Of a DNA stretch of 64,000 nucleotides, positions 1-12,232 are shown piece after piece. The stretch's first letter is position 1. Every line of letters starts with the position of its first letter. The stretch is taken from NCBI GenBank assembly GCA_018466975.1, contig CM031561.1, positions 124,001 to 188,000 of the forward strand, read 5' to 3'. The notes beneath the pieces are model-generated. The model made no database searches. It saw only the letters and a list, made by a program, of their open reading frames with translations, and was not told where the DNA came from. The stretch is from Sparassis latifolia. Its lineage: Eukaryota > Basidiomycota > Agaricomycetes > Polyporales > Sparassidaceae. Made by a program: the position numbers and the translations under genes.

Positions 1-391
1 GAAAGCGACGGGGGTCATCAGATCGCGTAGCAAGGAGAGCCAGAGCGGAAACAAATGATAGACTGTGCAGGCGACAATGCAAGGACGAACCCGAATTCGT
101 GACTCGATCGTGAGATACATACAATTTTTGCAAGTCGTGAATGCGAGGAGGTATCTGAATGAGTGTAAAGAGCAGCAGCAGCACGCAGCATATATGACCC
201 AGGCCCGGTACCCAAGAAACGGCCAAAAAACCCCAAATGCCCAAAACTAAACCAAGAAAACGTACCACGAACCCACCAAACCATGATGACAATCAGAAAA
301 ACTTGCGAAAGAACCCGGCGACCCTTGGCAACAAGGGAAAGACAAAGGGGAGTGCAAGCCATGCAAACAGCCCAAGAGTCGCCCCGCACCG
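1..391. other. 3' flank of the SSK1-like gene, no gene seen
   Basis: Open frames here are short and overlap on both strands, without recognisable domains. The stretch lies downstream of the SSK1-like stop codon at 392-394 and is most simply its 3' untranslated region and spacer. Confidence 0.5.
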
Positions 392-3300
392 TCATTGCGG
401 TAGCGGCGGCGTCGGAGGCGGAGGCGCCTGGCTGTCGTCGCCCGAACTCGGGGGAACATCTGTGGGAGGTGTTGCACCGACAGATTCAGACATGCTCTCG
501 GCATCGCTGAATTTGTCAAGGTCTCGAGATGCTGCCACAACATCTGTCGTACGGTCTCCAGGCGACGGCGACGGCGCAAGAGATGGCTCGTCATCTGCAG
601 ACGGTAACTCGCCACCGGCAGACTGGTAGGCCTGGGCTAAATATCACAAGACACCAAAACGAGTCAGCCGCTACAAAGAGAAGAGCTCCGCGAGAACATA
701 CCAGGCGTCTGAGGTTGTCCGGCCGTCGCAGTTTCCAAGGTCGTAACAGGCTGCACGAGGGCTACAAGAAGCCCACGGGTCAGCGGGCTGACTCAGGCGA
801 ACACCCCAGAGGCACACGAGGACTCACTTCGTTTTTGAGAGAAGAACGGAGGGTGGACGTTCGCAGATTCGGGCGACGAGCGCGAGGACACCCCAACGAT
901 TCTTCGTGGAGCGGAGTGTTCGGCGTGATCGTCTTGTCGCGGTCCATGGGCGGCAGCTCCACAGAAGACCCCTGCTTCCGCGAAAAATCGCCGTAGTTGA
1001 GGGTGAACGACTTCGAGACGGCGTCGATCGTCCCTCAGGCACATGCAGCCGCCGCGCGACATTCTGCGCCTGCGCCGCCTGGCCCGTAGAAATACTCTTC
1101 ACCACGTCCGGACGGATGTCCGCCCACATTTGCAACGCCTTGATCGACCCCCACTCGATGATCTTGCTGTTCAGCCAGTGGAGGGACACGGGCTTCGTCA
1201 GGAAGTCGTTGCATCCTGCAGCAAGGGCTGCCACACGATCCGTCTGCAGCGAGGAGGCGGTCAATGCTACGATGATTACGGAAGACCTGTAAGGAGGCGT
1301 CAGAGCCGACCGATCTGTAGTGGAAGTATCCGAGGGTGTCTGCTGGCCCTCAGACTGCGGCGTGGATGGGAAGCCTGGCGCCCCGTTTAACTTCTCTATG
1401 CGCCTGATCTCCTTGGTCGCCTGAATACCGTCCATGACAGGCATTTGGATGTCCATCTGGCAAGAGGGAAATCGTACTGAGTGGGGCGAATTTTTATAAG
1501 CAACGTAGCAAACTAACCAGAATGAGGTGGAATCCGCCGGATCGCCACTTCTGCACGGCTTCCTCTCCGTTCTTCGCAACATCATACTTGATACCCTTCC
1601 TCGTCATGAATGTGGACAGAATAGTCTGGTTGATGGGGTTATCTAACCAACGAACGCGTTAGAAAAATTGAACAGCAGAAGGAAACCCTCCAGGCAAACG
1701 TACCTTCGACGATGAGCACGCTGATCGGCGGGACAATAGAACCATCCGCATATCTATTGCCCTTCTTCTGTACAACAGCGGGAGCAGACACAATGGCCTC
1801 CACTGCGGGCCGTCGAGCGCCTCGACGTGTGGTGGGCGTGGCTGGCGAACGCAATGGCGATGTTGGAGGATCCGGCGCAGTCGCCTTCCTGGTCGGCACC
1901 CGTGGGACAGTCTGCGACCTGGACTGCTCATCCAGCGTGGGCACACCCGAACTTGACCAGCGCTACTTTGTCCGATACTGAGCGGAGGAGGATCTTCGCC
2001 CACAGCAGGTGGCCACCGGCGCGCCCCCGCTGCCGCGTCAGATGTCTGGCGATCAGAGATATCAACATTGATAGCATTTCGGGGGCTGCGTCGAACGATC
2101 TCTTGCGGCGTCATCGTCAGCGCCCCCATCTTGATCGCAGTCTCGTCGCCACCTGAACCGCGCCGGAAAGAACCGCCTCTCGTGCGCTGGCTGGATTGTA
2201 CATATTGGCCGCGCTCGCGCTCAGCGTTGAGACTGGGTACATTTCGTGCACCCTTGGCTTTAGGTTGGAAAAAGATTCCGGTAGGCTGTCCATCGGGACT
2301 CTGAATGATGAGCCCCGAGGCTGGCGAAGTTCCCAGCTTCGCAGCCGCATCTGAAAAATATTCCATGCCATCGGGGACGCCTCGGGGAGACGAAGACGTA
2401 GCGCTGGATGTGTCTCCAAAGGTCTCCTTCGGCGACCCAGCCGTCCTGTCGGACGCGGTGCGCATACTGGCGGTCGACCGTCCACCTGGTGACTTGGGCA
2501 GGTCCATGTTGAAGAAAGGAGAGTGGAACCCTGGACTGATAGGGGATGTCGCGATGGGGGCAAAATAAGGATCGACAATGGGTTTCGTGAAAGCCGTGTG
2601 CAGAGCCGTGAGCACGCGACGAGGGCCGGCGGGCTTGGGAATCACAATGACTTCTGGGACGCGAGATGAAGTATTGCTGCCGGGCGCAAGGACAGACTGG
2701 ATAGCGTCCTTGACCAGCTTGAAGTTTGATAGCGAGGTGAAATGAACGACCACAACTTGTGAAGCAGCTGGTACTGTCGCCGAAGTTAAGCCCATGACCC
2801 GAGCAACCTGAGGCGATGAACGTGGTCGATGATTTGCCGCCAGAGAAGGGCGTTTTCGCGGATTGATAGTCAAAGGATACGCGAGCTCGGCTTTGAGTGT
2901 TTGTAGTCTGCTATGCAGAACTGCAACGTCATCATCAATCAGAATGAACGACAGACTATTAGCGGTCGTCGGTGTACCACCAGAGTACGATGGCACAGTC
3001 GGCACCTGCTCCGACAGCCCTAGACTCGGGATGTCTTCCCGCACCAGGACAGAACTCATCGCCACCTCCGGACTCCTCTCTGCTGGCTCAGACGAACCTC
3101 CCGTCTGTGAATCGGCGGGCATATGACTAACATCCAAGCCCCATGCAGTCAAGTAACTCGTGAGATGATGGGCAAAGGATCCGTCAGGATTGGCGAAAAG
3201 TGTCGCCTTCTTGCCTCTCATAGACTCCGCGAATTGATTCAACTGCTCGAGAGTGGGTTCTTGAGCAATCCGGAAATCTGGATATCCCAGTGAAGCCGCA

Positions 3301-4727
3301 TCCTCCGGCGGGAGATTCACAACTGGATCGACGACGGAAGGCAAACCACGCTCCAATGTCATCGTCAGCTCATATGGGCGTCCTGGAAATGGGTGCTTCG
3401 TGTGGACGTCTGTCTCCAGAGATGCATTGACGTGCCGAAGTAACCGTCGTAGGAGAAGACTACTGAAAGAAGGTTCGGGCCGCATAAACGGGAGCGACGA
3501 CGACGCAGAAGTCTCGGGCGAGTCGACCTCTTCGACTTCCGTCGCAGAAAATCTGTGGGCTATGTGGAATTTGCACCGCAGAGGCCCTGCAGGGTCAGAC
3601 ATGGGGGATGGGGCTGGGCTGACAGACGAATCAGCGGCGGATCGTCGTCAGTATTTGGCGAAGGCGTTGTCACGGACTGCGTCCCCTCGACGAACAAACC
3701 AATCTCAATGGCATCCCCACGAGATGCAGTGCCAATTATCTGACGAATGACCTAAAGGTACAATCAATAACGAATAGATTCAATGAACACTAACCGCCAT
3801 TGTTGCTCACATGCGATAATGTATACGAGATTCCGCTCTCGTCCCCTCTCACAGCGACGTGCTTCAGGCCTAAATCATGGTGAAACAAAACGAGGTCCAC
3901 CCCACTTTGGGCTGCAACACCGCTCAATGCATCTCCTACGCTTTGCAGCATCTCTCCGACGTCAAAGTCAGTCCACACCACGGATGGTTGTGGTTGTAGT
4001 GTCTTGATCCCTTCTGGAGTGTTCTGCGCAAAAGAGTCGAGGCTAAGGGTAGACATGTTTGCAGACATGTAATTCAGATTTTTCATAGACGTAAACATGG
4101 CAGAAATGGAAGGTGTGGGGATAGATAGGAACACGCGGAGAATTGCTCCTTCACTGGGTCCAGGACCTGCGGTGGTGAAAGTTGAAGCAAAGTCTGATTA
4201 CCATTTGACGGAATCGGCGAGCTCCAGCGAAAGTTCGTGGAAGTGGCCATATTCCGGCGGCAGCTCAATGATGGTCGGCGGCGATTTATCACCAGAGGGG
4301 GTTCTTCGTGGATTCTGCAATGACAGAAGCTGCGAAGGTAGAGGCATTGAGAAGGCGCGAGAAAGCATAGGGAAGGACTGCACAGGTCGATCCAGTGGGT
4401 TCTGGTCCGAGTTCAGGTGTTTCGTGGGGGTTACGAACTCCGAGTCGTCGCCCTCTCCCGATCTCGGAGCCCTCCTGGCGGGTGGATTGAACTCTTCCTC
4501 CGATACATCAGTCTCCCTTCTGATGAACTAAGCGAGATACCTGCAGCAGGTCGCCCAGTTGTCGATGGCAGTGTATCGTGAGGAGGCTGCTCCGCAGCCC
4601 ATGCAAAACCAAACTTTGAGGGAGGTAGCTCCACCACAGCCGAATCCTGACCCAGACGTTCCTCGTCGACTCCTTGGCCTGCAACGACAGTCGGCAGGCG
4701 TACGGTGGGCAATCTCGCACCAGACAT
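392..4727 (-). CDS. SSK1: SSK1/Mcs4-type stress response regulator
   Basis: Cytoplasmic response regulator expected to receive phosphate from a two-component phosphorelay and control the HOG MAP-kinase cascade. The receiver domain lies near the C-terminus, split by introns. It reads PPISVLIVE, then DNPINQ (about 1,640), then LIL/MDIQMPVMDG with the phospho-acceptor Asp (about 1,455), ALTAS, and FLTKP with the conserved Lys (about 1,200). The long N-terminal part is low complexity with a conserved block around 3,800-4,130 (VWTDFDVGEMLQSVG). Start is ATG at 4,727. Several introns are needed, for example about 3,800 to 3,720, one ending near 3,615, and one between VE and DNP. After ARRLHVPEG a donor GTGAGT near 826 and further short introns lead to a Pro-rich end (PPPPTPPLPQ) with TGA at 392. 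The splice near 1,950-2,010 is unresolved. Confidence 0.9.
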
Positions 4728-5105
4728 GGCCGGCGGCCTCAGAAAAAGGGAGACAAGTAGAATGAGCCAGCGAGAGACAGCACAGCGGCACAGTGCACAG
4801 GCGGGATATCCGGGAACAAGGGATGAGGGGGGAGGATAGGAAGGGGAAGTGGATGGCGAGGCCGTCAGACCTTGCGGCGCGGAGGAGCCAAGTGTATCCG
4901 CGGGCGCTAGCCAGCTAATATGGCCAAACTTCGTGCGCGCCGCCTGCGTGACATGCCCCTAGTCTCCTTGACAACACCTGGCAGCGACGTAGTGCGCACC
5001 GCAGGAATAGTTAGCATGTCATACATAGCCAATATCAAACGCAATATATTGTTACTCGAATGCCAGTGCGATGCAGCCTACCCAGAGAACAAACTAATAC
5101 ATAGC
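4728..5105. other. Intergenic spacer, nothing recognised
   Basis: Lies between the SSK1-like start and the ARS2 stop. It should hold the SSK1-like promoter. Plus-strand frames that cross it are antisense to ARS2 and show no domain. Confidence 0.4.
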
Positions 5106-8100
5106 TTAGTAGGTCAACTCAACGTCACCCTCCGCCACAAGATCCATATCATGGTAGCTAACTTTCTTCCCTGCTGCAGCACGAGGATCTTCCTTTGCAT
5201 CGGGAGGCGGGGGCGGCAGCGGGCCGACACCGGCGCCTCCACGACCGCCCCGTCGACCACCAGGTCCCGGCTCCAGAGATGCGACGGGCTTCGCAGGAAG
5301 TCCTGCAGAAGCGGGCACCGGTGGAGGCTCCACGTTCTGCTCATATCCAGGTGCGAACCCGCTGATACGATCACTGAGCCGCCGTGCTGTCACACCTTCG
5401 TCACGACGAACGGGAGGCGGCGGGTAAGCATTCGGGGGATACGGGTGTGTATACGGATCCCAGTAGCCGGCAGTATAAGGTGGCGGATATGCACCACCAT
5501 ACGAGCCTTGGTAAGGGGCTGCACGACCATAATCACCCGGGGGGTATGCAGGTCCCTGCAGACCGTAAGCCTGAGGAGGTGGCGCTTGGCTGTTGCCAAC
5601 CTGTTGAGGCGGGTGCGAGAATGGCTGGATGCGATGCGGATCAAGGGCGAAGTTGTTGAAGTACGGGATCTAAAGCCATCATAATTAGCACTGGACGTTC
5701 ATAAGAATGACGTGCTATGCATACTTCCTCAAGGTGTTTGACAAGTTCAGAGTGCTTGTTAGCAATATGCTTCTCAACAAAGGATGTAGCCTTGAAAAGC
5801 TTCTGACACGTCTTGCACCTATATTTGCCCTCGTCTTCCTGCTTGATATATTGCTCACAGGCTTTCGACAATTCACTGCCACACGATGAGTATACCTGCA
5901 AGAGCTTTTCCTGTACACTCACCTATCGTAGCTTTTGCCACCGTAATCCCTGGGGTCAACGCCGTCACGGTTAACCAATAGCGCGACCTTGGAATCCAAC
6001 CATTCAAGCCAACGTTCATCTGACGATATCCTTTAGTCTGTCGCACAACAAACGAAAGATTCCAAAGTACCGTTCCGCTTCCAGTCGCGGGTCTCCGATG
6101 TCTTTTCCTTGCCCATGACCTCCTTGTCCTTGTCCTTCGATTTTCCTTCATCGCCCTCTTCTTCTTTCACCTCTTTCTGGGCCTTCTGAGCCTCTGCGGC
6201 TTTCACCTCTTGAAGCAACATCTTAGACAGGGGTTTCCTCATGTGCTTTACGCACTTGCGCTGCAATTCCTCTTGATGATCCGTTACAACTGCGCAATAG
6301 TAGCATGTGTGAAACGCAGCACGAAGGTAGGCAAGATACAGGTCCAAAGATACTACGGTCTAGAAACATAGGCGGGTCAGCAAAGAGGAGAAGAAAAAAG
6401 TGGTTCATGTGGCGCTATGTCTCACCTTCTTCGCCTCCAGACCCTTCTCATCGCTAGCATCCACGAGACCTTGGTCCCGGATATCAGCCATGATCTTCTC
6501 GATTCGCCTCTCCACCGCATCACTTCCTCGCTCCCGCGGCTCCGGGTCTTCCTCTTCGACCGCTGCAGCATCGCTCATAATTGCATCAGGCTGCTCCGCA
6601 CGGGCAGCATCTCCATTCGTCAAAGCGGATGCATCACCGTTTTGCTCCTCTGGCGCAACCTTCAGCTTCCGCAGAGTATCATAATGCGCTTCCAAGATCG
6701 CAGCAAGTGTCTTGACGTTCTCCAGGTCTTTGGCCAATCGGTCGGGCTTGCTTGCAACTTCGGGAGCATATCGTATCCTGCTCGTAAACGGCTTGATGTT
6801 ATGCGCAACATGCAACTTGAAACCTTCAATCTAATATCATGCCGTCAGTAATAAGTCGCCGTAAAAGTGTTCAAAGCAAAAACAAACCTTCTTATCCGAA
6901 AGTTCGGCCATGACAGTCGACATGTCAGCATCATCACGGAACTTCAGCCATCCAGCACGATAATAATTTCTCTTCTGGAGAGGATCACCAAGCGCGAGAT
7001 ACACGAAACCGGGAATATTACCACAAGCCTATCACGATTGTCAGGACTATCAACCAACAAAACCCTGCAGTACTCACATCCTCCAACTTGACACGCCCTA
7101 TGTCAGGGGGAATGGTGCGGATCATGACTTGGTTACCTTCAGGTTGTACAGATATCTCCTCCCCACGGTTGGGACGCTTTAGATCGTTAAAGGTCTTGCC
7201 ATTGGTATCAAGACGACTCGCATCGTTGTCTCCACCTTCGTCTTCAGGTTCCACATTGAACTGCATCTCCTCGTCGCCAGTGACAACTGGTTTGGTTTCT
7301 TCAGCTGAAGCCTGCGCAGGAGTTACCTCAGTCGCGTTCGAGGCAGCGTCGCCATTTGTGGACTCCTTGACAGGCGAAGTCGCCTCTGGTTCAGGTTCGT
7401 TGAGGTCAGGGTCAAACTTCCCAGCTTCGACGTCAAGCAAGAAGGAATCGATCCTCCCTCTCCAGCCAACCTTCCTCACCCGAGCACGCATATTCGTATA
7501 CTCAGGAGCTGGGTCGTACTTCTCAGCAAACCATGGTGACTTGCGGTGGTGATCAAACATCCGCTGAAGCTAAGAGCGTGGCGTTAGTCATCTAGAGGAC
7601 GGCGAATAGTCGAGAGATCAGCCAACCTGTTGCGCAGCAAAGTCCTTTTTGTACTTCTCCCAACGAGCCCTGATACCGTTTCGAGGCTTGGAGCCGTCTC
7701 CAGCTTCTTGTTCCGCCGCTTTATCGGCATTATCCTCCTCAATGGCCTGCTGAGGATAATAGTAGCGGAACCACTCGGCATACTGTTTCAATGACGCAGG
7801 ATAATCGAAAGTATGGGGGTCAGGGGGAGCACGTCTGGAAGAACCATATGGAGGGGGAGGAGGGGGAGGAGGATACTGCCCCCGGTGAGGTGACGCGTAA
7901 CCATACCCGCGAGAATGGGCGTCTGTAGGAATGTAGATCATCTCAATCCGTGGTCCGAACAACGACTGAACAAAGACAAACCGTAATCTTCCTGATACCG
8001 CGGCCGAGGCTCGTATCTCTCCCTGTCCCAAGGTGAGAGAGAGCGTCGTCGCTTGCGGCCAGCTGGCAGAGAACAGGTCAGCTACGTCATTGTGGTATGA

Positions 8101-8367
8101 GACGACGACCTCACCTTCTTCAGCAGGAGGACTGCGGCTTCTCCCTCGCCTGCTATACTCGTAGGCAGCTCGCTCTCTTTCGTAGTTGGCCCACGCTCGC
8201 TCCCTGTCATACGCATCCCAGTCGGCACGGTAGGGGTCTTGGCCGTATACAGGCTCAGGAAACACGGGCCTCGGAGGGTGCACTCCACGATAAGGGGAGC
8301 GCGAACGTGAACGGCCGCGTGGAGGAGGCGCGGGAGGAGGATAAGCAGCACCAGACCAAGACGACAT
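5106..8367 (-). CDS. ARS2: Ars2/SERRATE-family zinc-finger protein
   Basis: Nuclear cap-binding-complex partner that links capped transcripts to processing or decay. The order of parts fits the family. An RS/Pro-rich N-terminus comes first. Next is the Ars2 N-domain (WEKYKKDFAAQQ, intron, then RKSPWFAEKY). An RRM-like core follows (VMIRTIPPDIGR ... FKLHVAHNIKPF). A helical leg with LYLAYLRAAFHTCYYC comes after that. A single C2H2 finger follows (YRCKTCQKLF ... HIANKH, about 5,770-5,830). The Gly/Pro-rich tail ends SYHDMDLVAEGDVELTY. Start is ATG 8,367 and stop TAA 5,106. Multiple short introns interrupt it, for example near 7,020-7,080, 6,840-6,890 and 5,670-5,720. The acidic segment around 6,540-6,640 and 7,200-7,400 is low complexity, as is common in fungal members. 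Confidence 0.93.
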
Positions 8368-8689
8368 TTTCAGAGAAAAGAACTGAAGAGGGAGAGAAAA
8401 GAGAAGAAGATGCGCGAGGACTGATCATTAATGCCTGTAAGAGAGAGTAGTCGAGCATGATGGAAGCACAGACCTCTTGGGATCGCGACACAACGACGAG
8501 CACGGCGTTCTCGACGCTCGCTGAGACGGACTCAAGTGTGTTCGCGATGTGAAACGCCAGTGCGGCGGCGAGCGCTGTGTTCCTCCATTTCAGTCTCCGC
8601 TTCAAACATGTCGACCCGTCTCGCCTTTCGTTGGTCAAGTCACTTTTGCATAATGCACCAGTGGACTCCGAGTCCCATGCGAAAAGCAT
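8368..8689. other. Intergenic spacer upstream of ARS2
   Basis: Holds the ARS2 5' untranslated region and promoter and the ESF2 3' end. A purine-rich stretch lies just upstream of the ARS2 ATG (about 8,375-8,420). No gene or RNA recognised. Confidence 0.4.
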
Positions 8690-9605
8690 CTAAAATATGC
8701 TATGCAATACACTATCCAACTGTCTGTCTGCACTGGGATCAACAATCTCTGGGAGTTTCTTCTTGTTCGTTTTCTCCTTCGGTGGTCTCTCTCTCCGCGA
8801 ATCATCAGGCTCGTTCTTCTGAACTTTCGGTGGATGTTTGTTCGCCATATCTGCTGATCCATCTGGGTCAGATTTGCGTTTGCGTTCCGCGCGCTTGTCC
8901 AGCACTCTAGCGAGCTCCACATTCTTCAGATACTCCCGCTGCTCCCGCCGCGATTGGGAAAGTTCCACGCGCAACTGCGCAGTATGGACAGCCGCTTCAT
9001 GTGCTGTATCAAGCCTTGTGATCAGTCGAACTCCCACCCAGCGGTAATGAGGACTCACCGATCTGCTCAGTGAGCATGTTCCATTTGAACTTTGGCAAGT
9101 ACTTCATCGTCCACACGTCGTCTCGCCAGCGCGTGCCCTTTTTCCCACCGATGGGCTGTGCGTTCAGCATCTCCGCGACCGATCGAGCAACCTTTTTGTC
9201 TTTAAACTCGACCCAGCCTTCCGTGTAATGCGCCTTCTTCGTAGAAGTGTACTTTCGTCGCAAATACGCACGCTTAGGATCTGGAGGTACCGTGTGAGAC
9301 GTCGTTTAAGATGAGACATTTGTGTATACGCACAACGAAGATCTCGTACCTTCTTGCTGCAAATACACTCGTCCCACCTCCCCGTATTCGCTCATGATAT
9401 ATCTGACCTTTGTCGGCCGCATGCCGGGGGGTATCCGTGATATGTAGATAACACCAGCTTTCTCCTGGGCAGCCTGGAATGCAGATAGTGCTTCAGCCGT
9501 TAAGGGTTGTACGACCTTCTCGGATGGTCCAGCGAAGCCTTCGGGATCCATTCCTTCCCCCAAATGGAAGCTTGAGGATTGTGTACCGGTCTCCTCTTCA
9601 GCCAT
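8690..9605 (-). CDS. ESF2: Esf2/ABT1 family 18S rRNA processing factor
   Basis: Nucleolar RRM protein of the small-subunit processome, needed for early 18S rRNA maturation and activation of the Dbp8 helicase in yeast. Start ATG 9,605. An acidic N-terminus is followed by the split [21 protein letters not shown] and GEVGRVYLQ, intron about 9,350-9,270, then [19 protein letters not shown]. The family signature [18 protein letters not shown] is clear near 9,070-9,110. After another intron come [24 protein letters not shown] and a Lys/Arg-rich tail ending at TAA/TAG 8,690, about 300 residues in all. Tandem with ARS2, same strand. Confidence 0.93.
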
Positions 9606-9742
9606 GATGTATGATGGTCAGTGGTAATTTAAGGGGCGGTAGGAGATTTCAGAGGAAGACAGGCTCTTGAACAACAAGCATAAACATCTGCAGCTTAGCG
9701 CTCACGTTGCTGAGTGCTGAGCGCTTGGGCCTGAGGGCTATG

Positions 9743-9938
9743 CTACATCAGCAAAAGTCAACTTTTGCTTACCAGTGTTATTTCCTTGATTAAGGAAAAA
9801 TAAGGAGATCCCTTCTCTTATTCCTCCATTATTCACCCCTATTGGCTTTAATTGGCCAAATAAGAAACAGGACCTCCTTAATTAAGAAGATAACGGAGCT
9901 AAATGGAGCTAACCAGAAGTTGACTTTTCCTGATGTAG
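9743..9938. mobile_element. MITE-like element with CATCAGGAAAA-type inverted ends
   Basis: A 196-bp AT-rich non-coding element. The left end CTACATCAGCAAAAGTCAAC is the inverted counterpart of the right end GTTGACTTTTCCTGATGTAG, differing at one base. The interior holds smaller inverted motifs (AAGGAAAAATAAGGAG and its complement-like copies). Similar ends, TACATCAGGAAAAC, bound the elements at 45,554-45,770 and 48,798-49,014. No clear target duplication was seen. Confidence 0.6.
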
Positions 9939-10300
9939 GACCCCTGAATATGGGTGGCAATGCCGTTTCACAAATTCCGAAAATCGACCAAAAATGTCGG
10001 GTAAAAATTTCCAAATAAACACGGCCATTTTTTCGAAATCTGTCCGACTTTTTGGGCGCTTGATCCGGTACAACCGTCCAAAATTGGCTCAAAATACCTC
10101 CAAAATGGCTTATTTTCCTAAATCCCGCCCGCCAGAAGCCTAACGGAGGCCGTTTAGTGGTCCTGGTGCTCATAGAGTGCCATTCCTTCACTTTGACCTC
10201 TGCTGATGAGCCGTTGACACGGGCGCGGGCAGAGTTTGTCCGGATAAAAAACCAGCATGGGCTATGGTCTGTCCAAAATGTCCGGAGTCCTGCTATGCTC
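9939..10300. repeat. Probable dispersed repeat or transposon remnant
   Basis: Lies directly next to the MITE and is unlike neighbouring genes. It is rich in runs such as CCAAAATGG and AAATTTCC and has an open minus frame (9,829-10,311) without a recognised domain that reads through the MITE. I read it as repeat DNA rather than a gene. Copy number cannot be tested here. Confidence 0.35.
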
Positions 10301-10469
10301 GGTTCGTACAATTGGTCTTAACCAATAATTATCATGAACAGAGAAAAAACGGCATCGAGGTAAATAATTCACACAGGCAGGCTGGTGTACGTGATGTGAA
10401 TAGTACACAATCTCGAATCGGCATGATTCCTTTGGACTTTCACCTAATACTCGCCTTTGACTCGGATGA

Positions 10470-11964
10470 TCACTGGACCTCAGGAATGGGCAGTAGCTCT
10501 CGAAGGCAGGCAGATGACCGTGACCGCTTGAGCAGCCAAGCAATATTGTGCTTTCGAGGTGGGAAATAAGGATCCTGGGGTTCGAGTTTGTGAATATACA
10601 CATGAGTCCATGACAGCGGACCCACCGGACGATGTTGTGCCAGTGCAGCTAGGCCTTCCATGACTTGCTTCAATTCAACGCTAGATCCAGTCTCTTCCTT
10701 CAGCTACAAGTTAGTAGAGATCTCAAAGATATTCCGAATTTACCTACTTTCTGCTGCTCCACCCATTTACGTATCCTTCGCTCCTTCACATATATCTCGG
10801 CGCGTCTCTGTGCTCGCTTCCCAAATTTCGTAACTTCCTGTATGCGTCGTATTTCTTCCTGTCTGTCGAGATAGCGGTGCCACTTCCTCCAACGCTGATA
10901 CGCTTGGTCTTGAAACATCGGGTGGACCAAGCTGGAGCGCATTGCAGCCCAGGATGCTCGACTCTGCACAGAATAGTAAACCGAGATCAGCTCATGGGAG
11001 AGCAGGTACATGCTCGAATGTGATTCCGTGCCTTCGAGTATTCTCCTGCGGAAACAGAGGCACGCGCTATGGCACCTTGGTCCCTCTTGCTGATCTCCAG
11101 AGTGTATTCCAGGCCGAACCATTCTTCTGAGTCCTCGTCAAAGCTGTCACTTTGTTGCTGTTGCGGTGAACTCTGCATATAGTCATTGCTTATGTCCGCG
11201 ATTAGTTCATCGTAGCACTAAAACCCACAATTTGGGCGATAGGGATAACTGGAACGAGACATAAGACGCACGATAGAACGTTCAGGTTTCTTCCCCTCCT
11301 TGACAGATGTGAGCAGTGATTCACGAGACAACACTTCGTCCTCTTCTGCACCTGGAGTAGATTCATAGGTACGCGGGAAGCCAGGTTTGTCGGCACAAGG
11401 AGGGCATGCAGCAGAGAACACAGAACTCGGTGTCAACGGTGGAGTGCTATCAGTGACAGTAGAACCAGAGGCAGTAATCGAGAACAGACGTGGGCGAGAG
11501 GTACCGCGCGCGGAAGAGGAGACAGATTTCACGGAACTTGCATTTGACTGAGAGCGAGAACGACCAAGACTGCCGGTGATACTTGAAATGACGGCCTTGA
11601 CATCAGGAACAGATATACGGCGAGACTGGCGACGAGAAGGAAGAGTGGGAGTAGATAATTCTGCGATATCCGAAACGAAGTATGGGGAGTGTCTGCCAAG
11701 ATCTTGCGCGGAATCATCATCAAGCTGGGCAGTTTTCCTGGTTGCTGTACGCGCCTCTATCCCTGTATGCGCCCCTACGCCACTGCCAAAGGTGTCTTGA
11801 AGATCGCTCCGCAACGATGCATGGTAGGAAACAAAGAGAGAGCCAAGAGCAGACTTCTTCAAGTTGTATCGGAGGGTGGTCAAGAAATTGGACCCAGAAT
11901 GAGTGCGAATTTCACGGTCATCAACCAAGGCAATATCTTCGTTTGTTTCTTCTGGTGTAAGCAT
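10470..11964 (-). CDS. Unknown protein of basidiomycete type, intracellular
   Basis: No function recognised. The start ATG 11,964 opens a Ser-rich, probably disordered first exon of about 250 residues. After introns the frame continues with a Gln run and an acidic patch (SSPQQQQSDSFDEDSEEWF), then the block GLEYTLEISKRDQGA near 11,100. A charged helical segment follows (RWRKWHRYLDRQEEIRRIQE ... KRAQRRAEIYVKERRIRKW, 10,760-10,910), probably a coiled coil. The conserved-looking end contains YFPPRKHNIAWLLKRSRS and a Cys-Leu-Arg-Glu-Leu motif, stopping at TGA 10,470. No signal peptide or membrane segment. Exon joins near 11,200 and 10,980 are approximate. Confidence 0.7.
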
Positions 11965-12232
11965 ATCGCTCTAATTTGATTCCACGAGAATACAAGACAG
12001 AACGTCGATATATGGAGATCAAGGTGGCAGCGGAAGATCACTGAGGGCCTTTCCGAATCATTCACTGCCAGATTCAGCTCAGCGCGTCGTCAGCACGTGA
12101 GCGCGAGTGGTACCGCGGTTTTACCGTGACCTCAGAACTTCTGTATTCGAGTTCATATCCAACAGTCTGATTCACAAATATCGTACAAGCATCACTGGGC
12201 CAGTAGCCACTACATCCATGTATCTTCACGCT

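Noticed and set aside
237..629. 130-codon plus-strand frame over the first kilobase
   Set aside because: It is the opposite strand of the Pro-rich C-terminal exon of the SSK1-like gene, with compositional rather than protein-like sequence.
4920..5684. 254-codon plus-strand open frame
   Set aside because: It is antisense to the conserved C-terminal exons of ARS2, Arg-rich, and shows no domain.
9829..10311. 160-codon minus-strand open frame
   Set aside because: It crosses the MITE and a repeat-like segment and has no domain. Read as repeat DNA, not a gene.
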